From positions 50,769,043-50,833,042 of the forward strand of contig NC_057926.1 in NCBI RefSeq assembly GCF_018873765.1: a stretch of 64,000 bases of DNA, written 5' to 3'. The notes below the pieces were generated by a model. It was not told where the DNA came from. It searched no databases and saw only the letters and a list, made by a program, of their open reading frames with translations. Position numbers and translations under genes: made by a program. The stretch is from Telopea speciosissima. Its lineage: Eukaryota; Streptophyta; Magnoliopsida; Proteales; Proteaceae. Shown here piece after piece: positions 10,801-21,569 of the stretch. Each line of letters starts with the position of its first letter. Position 1 is the first letter of the stretch.

Positions 10801-13800
10801 TTGAGGTTTTGGTGTCTTGACTTCTGATGATGGACTGTTGTGTGGAGCCTCCATGGGCCTTCGATAAATTTCCTGTATAGGGTTTTCGCTATAAATCTGT
10901 AGCGAGAGTTCTTTCTCTGTATTGAAAATCTGAGAGAGGTGTGAGGAACGAGCGACTGTAACCCTATTCTCCATTGATAGTGAAACAGATCTCATCTCAC
11001 CGTGGACGTAGGCAACCTTGCCGAACCACGTAAATCTTTGTGCGCATTGTGTGATTGTGTTTGCGATTTCCATTCTTCTCTGCATCGTGTTAGGTTTTAC
11101 AATTGCAACCTGTTGGTTGCGGGTTCAAAACTTGGAAACAGCTTCTCCTGCGAAGCAAGGGGTAAAGCTGCATCCATTTGCCTTTCCCACACCCTGCGGT
11201 AGTGGGAGTGATGAGGACGTCATACCATCCGATCAAGGATTCATGATATACCAGAGGAGACATTGCAGAGCTCAGGCGTCCTCTGCCTCGATGTGGATTG
11301 ACGATGAGTTCTGAGGCTACCATGTTGCTTGAGTACAGCCCTATGGGCCCCAGCGTGGACCCTACTTGCAGTAGTCTTTAGTATTAGCTAGTAATTCTGA
11401 TTTCTATTTATTGTTATTTCTGTTTCTGTTTATTTCTATCTCTATTTCAGTATGTTTTGTATGTGAGGAGAAGTGTGCTTTTCTTTTTCTTTATTGTTTA
11501 TGTTGTAATTGTCCCACTTCCCCTTCCCCACGTCTTGATATTTTCCTCTTTTTTTTTAATTATATTTTTTAAAGTAGTGGTAACTACTTTTGTAACCATT
11601 CCATTCCCACAGTTCTCCTTTGTGGCCCTCTTGCAGCATGTCTCTCTCTCTCTCCCTCTCAATTTCTCTTCTTTTTCTTCTCTTTCTTGATTTCTGTTCT
11701 CCCTACTCCTTCCTCTTTTTCTACTTTCTTCTCCCCTACTTCTCTCTCTGTTCTCCCTTTTCGCTACAAGATTTGTTCCCTCCCTTTTATTTTGTTGTTT
11801 TCTTCTTCCCCACACCCCACGGTATTGCCCTCCTTGTTCTTTTCTTTTTCTGCTTTACTGTTAACTCTAATGGACGGATCCACCTAAATATGGAAGGTGG
11901 TCACTAGGTGCAGCCCCTAAATCTGGTTGGTGTTTTAATTACTTCTACGTTCTTTCCCTTAAGCTTTGTCCATTGTCTGTTATAGAACTTTACATTGAAT
12001 TTGTTATTATTCTAGCATGGATGTTGGCTTAGCCTTATAATCATAGGATTCTTGAAAGTCCTTGCATGCTAGTATTTGACTTAAGTGTTGCCTAAATTCT
12101 GACCTCTGTAGCATCTAATTGAATATTGTTTAGTTGAATGCATGTAGCCTGTGGTTTCTATTGTTCATTTCTCATTGTTATCGATGTTCCTCTCATGTAT
12201 GTGCCTCATGTATGTGTTGCTGCCTCCCCTAACTAGACAGCCTTTAGGTGTAATTGGTGCCTACCGTAAGTTAGCTTTGTTATCCTCTTGGGAAAACTTA
12301 GTTTCTAGGTCTTATCCTACACATAGTTATCAAGGTGTCACCAAGGTGTCCAGGCTCCTTGGTCGCCTTGGGCACCTTGCTGCCTTGTTGGTGTCGTCTT
12401 GATTTTAGGTCCTATCCAACGCCATGGTCACCTTGCCACCTTGATAACTATGATCCTACATCAGGGAGCCTCGTGCATTGGGATGCTCTTTTTTTTTACC
12501 TAGGAGTTCTAGTTTACTTGGAAGCTAAGTTGTTGAGACGTCGTAAGTTTGAGCTTCAAAGTCATCTTAAGAGTCTAAATAGTGATAGGGTCAAGTTTCT
12601 CTAAATATGGATTTTATTATGTTCATCACTTTTTTTTTTTTTTCAATCGTGTAATGAATTTGGAATTTTTATTGGAAGGATCTCCAATTATGAAACCCCA
12701 GATGGTTTCAGTCTTTCTACATGTTCCCTGTAGTTCAGCTCTAGAATGTTGAAACCCTTGGCTGTCCTACATCAATAGCTTTTGTATATTTATGTGGATA
12801 TATTAATACATGAACCACATAGCATGTGAATGCCTGCATATATTAATACTAAGTAGGTTAGGCACGGACTTTTGTGGTGATTTCATACATAGACGTGAAG
12901 TTTTGGACACAATAAGTCAGTAGCCTACTAACCATATCAAATTTGAAGTGTTTACACGTCTATGAAGTGTTTTTTTTTTTAAATTTAAATGAATTAACTG
13001 ATAAAATGAAAATATAAATTTCAGATTATCTTCTGTTTCGGCACTAGCAGAATAGAATTGCATACTGTTGCTTACTTTTCAAGGACATGAAAATGCAATG
13101 AGATGAACATGTTTGCTAGATTGGTGCAACATATTTCCTCAATATTTCCTTGTAAGTGCAGTAAGTGGTGACCCTTTTTTAGTCAAACCTAGAAACATGA
13201 TTATGCAGATTAAAGCTCATCATGGGGAGGTGTATGCTCTTTTCAACAAAAAGTTCTCTTCATTTGCTCTATTTGAAGGGAAATCGGGTAAAAACTTCAT
13301 CCCACATCAAGTTTCTCCAAAATACCACAGCAGAGATGATGATAAAAAATTCATAGCCGGTTTAAGGACATGGTTGCTCAATTTTCAACATGATGCAGGT
13401 ACCCTCGTGCATGTACTGAACAAGATCTGCTCATTTCTTTGACTACCTGTTTTAGTTGTTAAAATCCTGCTTATGGTTTTTAATTTTTCTGTTGATTTGA
13501 AATACTTACTAGAGTTGAATACAGAAATGATGGAAGTCACTTAGATGTATAGTCTGTGGCATGGATAAATTAACATGTGAATGAAATACTTTTGAAACTT
13601 TTTTTCTGTTATCATTTCAGTTTTAGCTGTGGGAAAATTTATTTCACTACCCTATGAACAGAAGGTTTCGTACGACCCAAATATCTGCCACTGGAGCTGT
13701 GTGGGTGTTAAATTTTTAGGATATGTTGTCCATGCCATAATCTATCGGTTTGGAAAGTTTCAGCCCGATACATTTGAAAGTTTTAAAATTGCTCGACACC

Positions 13801-16800
13801 TTAGCTTTGGCATAAAATTTGTAACACAGTGGGCCAAATGGTAGACGTGGGGCAATTAAAAATTGCAAGTAATTAATTTATAGGGGGGGGGGGGAGATCT
13901 TCCCATTCAGTGGTGCGTTTGACCAAAGGAGCCCTGATGTAGGGGGATACCTAGAAACTAGGGCTCCTACATGGGTTGCTATTTAGGATAACTAATGGGT
14001 TACAACTCATAGGACAGTAGGCAACAGAAATGGGTAGCAGCAGCATATACAGACTCATATGCATTATAAAGCATTGAAAAGCCTATGCAATAATGAAAAA
14101 TACAGAATAGAACTCATAGCATCATTTCCACAAACATTTGATAGGCAAAATGAGGACGGGGAAACAACACATAAATTACCAAATCAAGTGCAGAGGCCTT
14201 TCAATACTCTAAAAAGAATTCATGCTGTACTAGTCCTAGGCATGCATTCCAATAGAGAATAAGACATAAGAAAGTATGAAGAAGATGCACCAAAACTACC
14301 AGCAGTAGAAGTGCGTATCAGGTCAGAAAATAAAAGGGTTCCAGATTCTTAATTAGTAAATATGACAAGGAGGGGAAGGGTAGTGATGAGCATGCATTCG
14401 GGTAGGGGGGAATGGGGTAGAGCAGATAATGTAACAAACAGAAAAGAAAGAACAAGGCAGGTTCGATTGGAAGGGGGAAAGAAAGAGGGAATGGGGAAGA
14501 AGGGAAACAAATAACTTAACCACTTACCTGCTGTGCTGCTGTAACAGAGAAGGAGAAAAGAAGAAGAAGAAAATCCATTTGGGGGGTTGAGGGGAGAAGA
14601 TGCTCCACGCAAGAGAGGAGAAGGAAACCCAAGAGCCAATAGCTTCTTTCATTTCATTTCTTAACATTCAACAATTTCTGGCCGAATGGCCTGTACATAG
14701 CTTAAGTAAAGAAAAACAAAACAATAGAAAATTATTGATCTCCCCCTTGGGAAGACCAACACATAGGGAAGCACACTAGTTGAGCTGTTTCCTAAGGGAG
14801 CACAAGTTCCAAGAAGTCCTCTAGTCAACTAAAGGGGCTGATCCAAGTGGGCCTGAGCCTAGACCAAAATTACAAATGGAACCAAAACTGAACCAAACCG
14901 AACCAAAAAAACTGAACCAAAATTACATATGACCCAAATCACAATAAAAGATTAAAATTACTTAGGCCAGCAAAAGTACTCCAGATCAGCGCCACAATCC
15001 ATTACGAAAGAAATCTCTGTCCAACCAAAGTGAGCCTGATCCAACCTGAAGATGTCTGCGCAGTCTTCGTTGGTAAACTCTTCGAAAGTCTTAAGAATGG
15101 GACTGATGTCCCCATCAAGCCCTAGACATGGCTCAACAACGCCAAAACCATTTAGGAATTTGTGTTTAATCGCCCAAGTATCACATTCTGTATGCATATT
15201 ACTTCCAATGCTTTTTAGTGCAACTCCCTTTTGTTTTGTTAGCCAGAGTTTCCCATGGATTTGCCATCATATTTATGCCCTTATTGCAAATATCAGTGAT
15301 TTGTTTTGAATAACATGATTTCTCTTTTCTATATTCTGAACAACCTTTAACTTTCTACTCTCAACAATTTTCATAAAGTCTTGATATCAGAACTCTACAG
15401 ATGACGTGGACTACTTTGATAGAAGTCATAATTCATGAAACTCGTGATGATCTCAGACTGCAGGTCCTCCGATATGATTGAGAAGCAAAGTGGAGTATTG
15501 TTGTCTAGGACATTAAAAACCTGAAAAAATAAACCTTTCATAAACATATTAGAAGTATTGTTTAAGCCAACAGCATAATATAGTGTTCATGTCCATTTGC
15601 TGTAAGCTTGACCATATTGTTTCATTTGAAATCTGCATTTTTTCATTGAAGAAACGCTGGCAGGCTGAGACATATTAAAGCAGTAGCTCAACTAATTGCT
15701 ACTCTTTGCATCCAAGTTTTGGAGGTTCCAAAACAGTCCGGCACAAGAAACTACAACATTTTTGTGTCAAATAACAAATCACGAAGAGTGAACCAAGCAC
15801 AACATGAAGGATGAAACAGGGATGAGAAAAAGAGAGAGAGAGAGTGTGTGAGAGAAAATGAAAAACTGAATTCTTCTGCTTGATATATATATACCGAGGG
15901 GCAGGAGAGGGCAGGAATGGGTATCAGGAGGGTATTTTGGAACATACAAAAACCTAGGAGGGTGTTAAATATTGTATGGGGGTCCATGACTTAGTGTACC
16001 ATGGGGGTACATAAGTCATGGACACAATTGGCCAGTCCATATAGTTCGAATAGGCCAGCTGTAGTCTTATTTGTATTTATTTATTTTCCTTATTTCAGTT
16101 ATTTGGTGTAATTCTGTTTCCTCAATTTAGGAAACATAAATCAATATATTCCTTGCGTGAGAGGAGCAGCTCTCACAACCGAGACTGCTCCATTTCTAGC
16201 AGGCTCTTCTCTCATCTTCTCTCTTCTTCATCAGTTTTTCTTTTTATTTTGTTAGAGGGGTTTGTGAACCCTAGGATGGTGGGTGAACCATCCTCTATGG
16301 GTGGAGGAAAACTTTGTCCCTATATATATGTCAAAGAAACCTTGCTAAAATGCACCAACTAAGCCAATGATCCACCTGTGTATATTTTCTAAAGCATTTG
16401 CAAAACAACAAAATAAAAGAGTTTGAATAGGAAACTAATAACCAAAGTCTCAGTTGACTCTAGTTCCTGACAAGCTTTCAATGTTAAACACATTTTACTG
16501 CTCCCTATTCTTACACTAGACTGATAATCCATTAGTTTACTTAAATAAGTTGTCTTTGAAAATTGTGGTCTTACGTGATACCATCTTTTCAATTCAGACG
16601 CTTTGCCTCATATTAGTTGGAGATGTACTACTACTACATTCTTATATTTATTTGGTGGAGTTATCAGTAATCACTTTCATCCCACAATTTCTCCTTATTT
16701 TTTTAAATCATGATTTGAATCTTCAACTCTTTATGTGATTGTTAGGAACAAGTAAAGCTTTTTCATTGAGTGAGATCAAGGAAGGACATAACTTTGATTT

Positions 16801-19720
16801 AGTTTGCAAGGTAATTCACCATGTCATGGTACCTAGTTATTTACTTAAGGTGTCTAGGTAAGCTTTACAACCAGAAATTCTAGTGCTTTTTTCTTTAAAT
16901 GTGTAACTAACTTAAAAATTTTCCCTCTTTTCCTTCTTTTTCTCATTGTCGCACCATCTATTTCATGGCCTGAAGATCCTTCATGTCTGTGAAGTTTCAA
17001 AAGATAACTGGATGCTTTTTTTGTGGGATGGTACTGATACGCCTCCTCTAAGTATCCAAACAAAGTGAGTATTTGTTTGTCTGCTTTCCTTTTATGTTCT
17101 TGGTTTCATTCATTTTTTGGTATTAGAATGGAGACTGACCATAGGTCCCTAACTGAGTAAATTAAAATTTTGAAAATACAAGTTCTAATGCACTCAAAGA
17201 AAGTTCAAATCCCCTCCCCCCCCCCCTCCCCACACACATGCACAATACACATCCGTGTGGCTGCCCGCACAACCTACACTCCCACATGAATGCCCACACA
17301 CGATATGCACACCAACGTGCACGCACGCGCGCACACATACACACCCACACACACACACATGTAAGGTGCGATTCTCTTGCTCTTGAATGGGGTCTCATAC
17401 TCAAATTCTATGGAGAACTATGCTGCCGATGCAATAATTTCTGTAGCAGTTCTGAGTTCATTATTGCAGTAATCCCTTGTAGGCACTACTTGGATTCACA
17501 GTTATTAAGTTACTCTGAAATTCACATTTTCATAGGCATTTATCTTTCTCAAATTTAGGTAGCTGATGACGTACAAATAATATGTATGTATGTATTAATG
17601 TTAGTTATAAACTACAGGCTAGAAGATGAAATGGAGAATCCGCTTCCTTTACAGTTGGAATCTTTACCTTTGCCAAGGGATGTTTTATGTACATTTCCTT
17701 CTATTGGGACTATCTTGAGGGTGCCTATTGACCAAGAGAAAGAAAAGCTCGGCCTACACTTGATAGGTAGTGGTAGGTGGATGAAGTTTTCTAACATAAT
17801 CAGCAAGGAGCAATCAGGGCTATGGCAGGGCATGCTGTTGCCTTCTACCTGGCTGCAATACTTGTCAAATGAGGATAACATCGTAATACACCGACAACGG
17901 TAATTGCTTGTTTCTACTGAGCTGCAAGTGGGGTTCTGGAGTGCTGTTTTTACTATCTGCTAGGGTTTGGTTGCATGAATTGTTCAAGCTCTTCCTTGAA
18001 TCAGGTTTTCCGATGAGCGGGCATCATCTAAATGGGAGAAAATGCCTTTGTCAAGCTTTCCTTGGCCTTCTCGTGTTACAGGTTTTACATTGTTAGCAAT
18101 ATTAGAGCTTGCTTGTTTGTCACTGTGATTGGTAGATATAGTCTTCCTGTCTTCTCATTCATCATTTTGCAATTCAGGATGCTGTGAAGTTTGATAAATA
18201 TATTCTTTTAACTAATGCATAGTTTTCTATTTCAGAGACTGATCATGAGCATGTGCCATTTGTTACATTAATGGATGTCCTCACTTATGCAGAGGTCTCC
18301 CTTCTTTTCCTATACATATATATGTGCTCAAGAGAATATATTGTTGTAATGCTATTGTTATGTTACCATATTCTGTGAGAGGAGGCCACAATTTCTACAA
18401 TGAGATGATTTTTCAAAGATCACTTTGTCAAGGATTTTAATGAATGTTGTTTCGTATTAAATCTGAAGAAAAAAACTTAAAATATTTGTCTACTTATCCA
18501 TAGAACAAATGAATCAAACTTTGGAAATATATCATATGCTCATCTTTTCTACTGTCGTATGTCAGTTGGCAATTATCTCTAGCTCTTTGCTTAATTTTGT
18601 TTGTACATTACAGGTTACAGCCAAATTTAAGTGTGTTGTTCGTGTGCTAGCAACATATCCCTGTAGAGTTGAGGATTTCCGTAGCCCCCATGGTGTATAT
18701 AGGATAAGGTTGACCTTGGAGGACCCTACTGCAAGGATCCATGCATTTTTGTATGCTGAGGATGGGGTAAGGCCTTCTTTTCACCAAGTAGATTTAGCCT
18801 TGTGTATAAAGGCCATGAAATTATAACATTTGTTTTACATTTACTTCCCATCTGTATATAATGTCGCAAGCATGGCATCAGGATCTGCATCTGTTAGATA
18901 AATGAACTCTTGAACTGTTCTGGAATTTTTAGTGAATGATAGGTCACCGTCTTTGCGCATGCTATTACATCAGCAATAAAAATGGCAAAAGTTTTTATTC
19001 TTGCCCCACTCTCCCCCTACCCCCCCTCCAAATAAAAAGCATCCCAGTGCTGAGGCTCCTGCTACTGCAGGGTCTGGGAGGGGCAAATGTACGCAGCCAT
19101 ACCCCTGCTTCGCAGAGAGGCTGTTTCCATGTTTTGAACCCGCAATCTGACTGTTGCAATAGCGCAACTTAACCGTTGTGCCAAGGCTCGCACATTAAAC
19201 GCCCCTCCAAATGCCCTACAAAACTTATCATTGAAGAATTTGGTATCTTTTTTATTGGATTCTGCCTATTGGAGTTGGTTGGAACTTACCATGTTCTGGA
19301 CTTCCAGCTATCACTCCATCTTCAAAGAGATCCTTCTGAAATAGTGCAGATGTTGATCCATCCTTTTGGATTGTATTTTAAGTTTTGAACCTCAATCATT
19401 TGAATTGCAAGAAATAAATTAGACAAAGCTTTGGATTATGTTGGTTAATAAACTACTTCCCTGACTGCATTACCTTATAATTCTGTCTTGATCCATGATA
19501 GGAGACATTTTTTGATGGCTTCCCCTCTTTTGACGTACTGAAGAGGAAGCGAAATAAATTGCTTGGAATAACTGAGAGAGACGATGGGAAGGAAGTCGAG
19601 ATGGCTCTTAGAAATCCTCCATGGGTGCAGTGCTGCATAAAATCTTATTACCTTGATAAAAGAGACATATGGGGAAGTAGGCACTTCAGAATATTCGGCA
19701 CCAGGATAGTACTAAACTGA
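7814..19720 (+). CDS. POT1: POT1 telomere end-binding protein (N-terminal exon not found)
   Basis: Protection of telomeres 1 binds single-stranded telomeric DNA or telomerase through OB folds, in the nucleus. Nine exons join in frame: 7814-7950, 13209-13398, 16746-16810, 16976-17064, 17618-17899, 18005-18081, 18236-18294, 18614-18766 and 19502-19720 (stop TGA), giving 422 codons. Seen: the first OB fold with KLKIVDES, ITVNIFAENMEKLP, FNKKFSSFALFEG and IKEGHNFDLVCK; the second with LFLWDGTDTPPLSIQTK, PRDVLCTFPSIGTILRV and GLHLIG; a linker with SSFPWPSRVT and HVPFVTLMDVL; and the plant C-terminal domain with FRSPHGVYRIRLTLEDPTA and NPPWVQCCIKSYYLDKRDIW. Every splice phase closes (GT donors, AG acceptors). 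The frame is open at the left with a split codon, so roughly 40-45 N-terminal residues are missing compared with plant POT1 of about 460-470 aa. I could not find that exon in 1-7813. The intron 7951-13208 (5.3 kb) is full of transposons. Confidence 0.93.
8126..8296 (+). mobile_element. tRNA-derived SINE with target-site duplication
   Basis: Lies in the first visible POT1 intron. It has an A-box-like GACCTAGTGGTTAC, then GGGAAACAGCCTCTCCGCGA and a 3' region GGCGGGAGC..CTGGCTACACCCTTTTT. The same body is seen in the SINEs at 19034-19201 and 10765-11225. Flanks TATTAGATTTTTG (8113-8125) and TATTAAATTTTTG (8297-8309) match at 12 of 13 bases, a LINE-type target duplication. The sequence is non-coding and Pol III-derived by family. 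Confidence 0.8.
9414..10225 (-). mobile_element. 5'-truncated RTE-type LINE (reverse transcriptase C-terminus)
   Basis: The minus strand reads through several stops and frameshifts into the C-terminal region of plant RTE-clade LINE reverse transcriptase. The clearest part, 9834-9535, has MYGPKCWAVKKRHIDKLSVA, KMRILRWMYDKTRKD, LRESRLRWHGHVQQRP. Upstream (10200-9850) decayed blocks around CFRYIGSIVNKEGDIEYDV-like sequence are visible. The 3' terminus reads TTAGTTGGGATAAGGCTTTG and a TTG-type tail, complementary to CAACAGCAAAGCC at 9414. It interrupts the hAT-like element at a site that is intact in the copy near 27890. It is inactive. Confidence 0.75.
10296..10358 (+). mobile_element. 63-bp RTE/SINE 3' tail insertion with 14-bp target duplication
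   Basis: The insert carries CATGTGGCCGACCCCATT, then TAGTTGGGATAAGGCTATG and (TTG)n, the shared 3' end of RTE LINEs and their parasitic SINEs. TTATGCTAGTAATG (10282-10295) and TTATGTTAGTAATG (10359-10372) flank it. In the related element copy, only one such site (TTATATTAGTAATA, near 27940) is present, which is the empty state. It is an extreme 5'-truncated retroposition. Confidence 0.8.
10726..10784. repeat. Perfect 25-bp inverted repeat (hairpin), 9-base loop
   Basis: Arms 10726-10750 and 10760-10784 are exact reverse complements with a 9-base loop (TTCTGTGTC). The right arm runs into the head of a SINE (GGTTGCGCTATTGC follows), so the left arm looks like a snap-back copy of it. It lies in a POT1 intron on the transcribed strand, so the RNA would form a long stem. 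Confidence 0.9.
10765..11225 (+). mobile_element. SINE split by a solo LTR
   Basis: The SINE head (TAAGGTTGCGCTATTGC, up to 10798) and body (from 11102: ATTGCAACC...GCGGGTTCAAAAC, GGAAACAGCTTCTCCTGCGA) match the minus-strand SINE at 19034-19201, where these parts are continuous. The body carries a B-box-like GGGTTCAAAAC. The interruption, 10799-11101, is a solo LTR. The 3' end is blurred, at about 11225. Confidence 0.75.
10799..11101 (+). mobile_element. Solo LTR with exact 5-bp target duplication
   Basis: A 303-bp unit starts TGTTGAGG and ends GGTTTTACA. It is flanked on both sides by ATTGC (10794-10798 and 11102-11106). Inside are TATAAATC (about 10891) and CCGTGGACGTAGGC near 11000, followed by CCGAACCACG, words common in plant Copia LTRs. 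No internal region is present, so this is the product of LTR-LTR recombination. It sits inside a SINE inside a POT1 intron. Confidence 0.85.
12322..12452. mobile_element. hAT-like MITE, 131 bp, intact ends and 8-bp target duplication
   Basis: Terminal inverted repeats CATAGTTATCAAGGTG and CACCTTGATAACTATG are perfect over 16 bp. ATCCTACA flanks it exactly on both sides (12314-12321 and 12453-12460). The interior is rich in CCTTGG/ACCTTG words that can fold back. This is the cleanest member of a family with other copies at 4876-4978, 9282-10470 and 27395-28125. Confidence 0.9.
13621..13844 (+). CDS. Candidate alternative terminal exon in POT1 (unproven)
   Basis: A strong acceptor (TTCTGTTATCATTTCAG ending at 13620) precedes an open frame of 74 codons to the stop at 13844. 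Joined to the phase-1 end of the POT1 exon at 13398, it stays open and would end the protein after the first OB fold. The encoded peptide (VGKFISLPYEQKVSYDP, YRFGKFQPDTFESFKIARH) matches no domain I know and is not part of the POT1 family sequence; the constitutive exon is at 16746. It could equally be a chance ORF or old transposon sequence. Confidence 0.25.
13845..16745. other. POT1 intron sequence, no recognised exon
   Basis: Holds a G-run (13884-13895), a GAACCAAAACTGAACC repeat (14877-14925), a purine-rich (AG)n tract (15833-15850) and a possible decayed Copia LTR at about 16030-16370. A minus-strand ORF at 15197-14958 is open for 79 codons but unrecognised. Confidence 0.4.
15982..16023. 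repeat. Inverted repeat (hairpin), 18-19 bp arms
   Basis: GTCCATGACTTAGTGTACC (15982-16000) pairs with GGTACATAAGTCATGGAC (16006-16023) with a single one-base bulge and a 5-base loop. It lies in a POT1 intron next to LTR-like sequence. Confidence 0.85.
17212..17360. repeat. Poly-C and (CA)n low-complexity tract
   Basis: A C-rich run (17212-17230) is followed by degenerate CA repeats ending in CACCCACACACACACACA (about 17342-17358). The ORFs over it, on both strands, are artefacts of the repeat. It lies in the POT1 intron between exons 17064 and 17618. Confidence 0.9.
19034..19201 (-). mobile_element. Full-length tRNA-derived SINE with target duplication
   Basis: On the minus strand it reads GAGCCTTGGCACAACGG, TTAAGTTGCGCTATTGC (A box region), GCGGGTTCAAAACATGG (B box), GGAAACAGCCTCTCTGCGAA, and ends in a T-rich tail. 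CCCCTCCAAAT is repeated exactly at 19023-19033 and 19202-19212. It lies in the last POT1 intron, antisense to the gene. It is the best copy of the SINE family in this window. Confidence 0.9.
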
Positions 19721-21569
19721 GTGGATATCAGTAGTTCAATCTTATATTTTGAAATGGATTATGATCTTGCACCTAGGTTACACTTCTGTATGTAAAAATG
19801 TAACCTTTGGCTGTGTACATTGTGCGTATATACCCACTCCCTTTTCGATGATAAACTGAAAAGGAAGTACCAGGTGGTTAAGAAAATTAACCGAGTCTAG
19901 TTTCCTTGTGTTCTAACTAGTGAAAAGCTTCTTACTCTTGTAAGTAGCTTAATGTAAATGATGACTTCAATTACTCAGATTGGCTGATCCAAACTTATAT
20001 TTGATCAAGTAGTGGTGCTAATTGGGACGGTTCCAGTTAATCAGGGTGGATCTTAAATCAATTCCACAATTGGTCCAAGGCCAAACTGTCCCAATTAACT
20101 TGTTGGTTTCAAATTTTGGAACCAATACCAATTAATAATGGAAATGATTTGTTCTAGTTCCTAATATTTTCTTATTAGTATTAATGATAAAAAAAAAAAA
20201 TTAATCCTACAATGATCAGTTCAACAAGCCTTATGGTGGATTAATCAGCCATGGCTGCTGTTCCATCATGCTGATTGCATGACTGTTAGGCTTGGTTGCT
20301 AGTTCTCAAACTAGGGATAGAGGTCATGCTCATCAAGCCTGGAAAACTTGTCATATGTAAAATCACAGCTCCTAATCAAGATAGCTCTTAATCAGTTTCA
20401 TCTTTCTGGAGTCCAGACTAGAACTGCCCAGATTAAGTAAATCAGAACTAAGAACTAACCCAACAGATTAATGGGTAGGAATGTAGGATGTTTTGGTTTT
20501 TAATAGGTCTGGTTTTGTTCTGGTCTCAGATTGACAACCCCTAACGCTCTATTTACCACTTGCTATAGATTTTTTTGTTTTCCCAATAGAGTATGCACTT
20601 CATTTCACTGGGCAGAAGGGCTTGGAGTTCTTTCTCTGGATGAACTGTCACATAGCTACACAGTTACACTTCCAATTAATTAGTTTATTAATTAGTAAAC
20701 TAATTGGATTAGTAGGTTATTATTTCAATTTTAGGGTCCTAAAATTTGGATCAGGTTTTAGATAATTGGGGGATCCGGCTCCTCTCCAGTGCACATTGTG
20801 TGGCTGGGGAGCTTCGATCCACTCGGCCGCCCACATCCCGATGCACTGGCATGTGGATCTAGGCCTCCCTAGCAGCAAGATGTGCACTACTGTAGACATG
20901 AACAGAAATAAAAGTACATAGAAGTTGAGGAGCTCAATCCGAAATGCATTACTGTAGACATGGACATAAATATAAGTACATAGAAGTTGAGCTAAAGAGT
21001 AGAGTAAACAATTGACATTGACAGGATCCATTAGGCCCTGAGATGCTCTGGGGCACCCATAAATGTTCTGTCATTCTTGTAGACGATGAAAAACAATTGT
21101 TAATTGTGATCCCATTTCAAAGACTGATCCTCTGAACTTGGAATTATTTGGGGGTCAAAAGACATGGCCATTGATGAGTCCAATAGAGTTTGTGGATGCT
21201 TTCCGAAGGAATTTATCTCAAATCCGGCATAAGGCAAATTTATTGATTACTCATCTCCAATCCTTTTGGTCAAAAACCTCAGCCCAAGATCTAAACATCT
21301 GGTTCTGCAATTGATCTTGATTTGATCTGGACAATTTTCAAATTGGACTTGCCAAAAAAGCAAGCTTATACTGTAATTGGACATTGAATGCACAACAATG
21401 AATCCTTTTATGATCGAATATACAAAAATCACCTAGACGATCAAACACACAAGAAAAAACCAAATAAAAAGAAAGCCAAAGGATTGAAGGTTATGTAAAA
21501 GAAGATAATAAATAAATAAGAGAAGAAAATAATGTTTATACATTCGATTTATACATCGATCGAGTGCTC
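19721..21569. other. Intergenic, POT1 to GeBP-like gene (convergent)
   Basis: No coding exon seen. 20020-20110 and 20440-20540 carry degenerate words (GGTCTGGTTTTG, CCAATTAA, AGAACTAA) of a dispersed repeat. A near-palindromic ATTAGTTTATTAATTAG-type sequence lies at 20672-20707. 20755-20880 resembles the CTCTCCAG-type repeats at 24185 and 41285. The two genes' 3' ends face each other across 1.85 kb. Confidence 0.5.
20880..20992. repeat. Two-copy direct repeat, period 62 bp
   Basis: The stretch ACTGTAGACATG..AAGTACATAGAAGTTGAG occurs at 20888-20929 and again at 20951-20991, offset by about 62 bases, with a few substitutions. It is an old local duplication in intergenic DNA. Confidence 0.8.

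Noticed and set aside
11457-11907. Several Phe/Leu/Ser-rich ORFs resembling membrane proteins
   Set aside because: They come from a pyrimidine-rich (CT)n tract in a POT1 intron, and the opposite strand gives equally long Arg/Glu ORFs.
14958-15197. 79-codon minus-strand ORF in a POT1 intron
   Set aside because: No recognisable family, no start or splice context, and it lies in sequence that looks transposon-derived.
15379-15463. Possible extra POT1 exon after CTACAG at 15400
   Set aside because: In the phase set by the preceding exon it meets a TGA after about 12 codons, and the exons at 13398 and 16746 join perfectly without it.
16030-16370. LTR-like sequence (TTATTTGTATTTATTTATTTTCC, CTCTTCTCTC)
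   Set aside because: No paired ends, primer-binding site or target duplication could be read, so it is not listed as an element.
17162-17558. His/Cys/Arg-rich ORFs on both strands
   Set aside because: They are translations of the (CA)n repeat.
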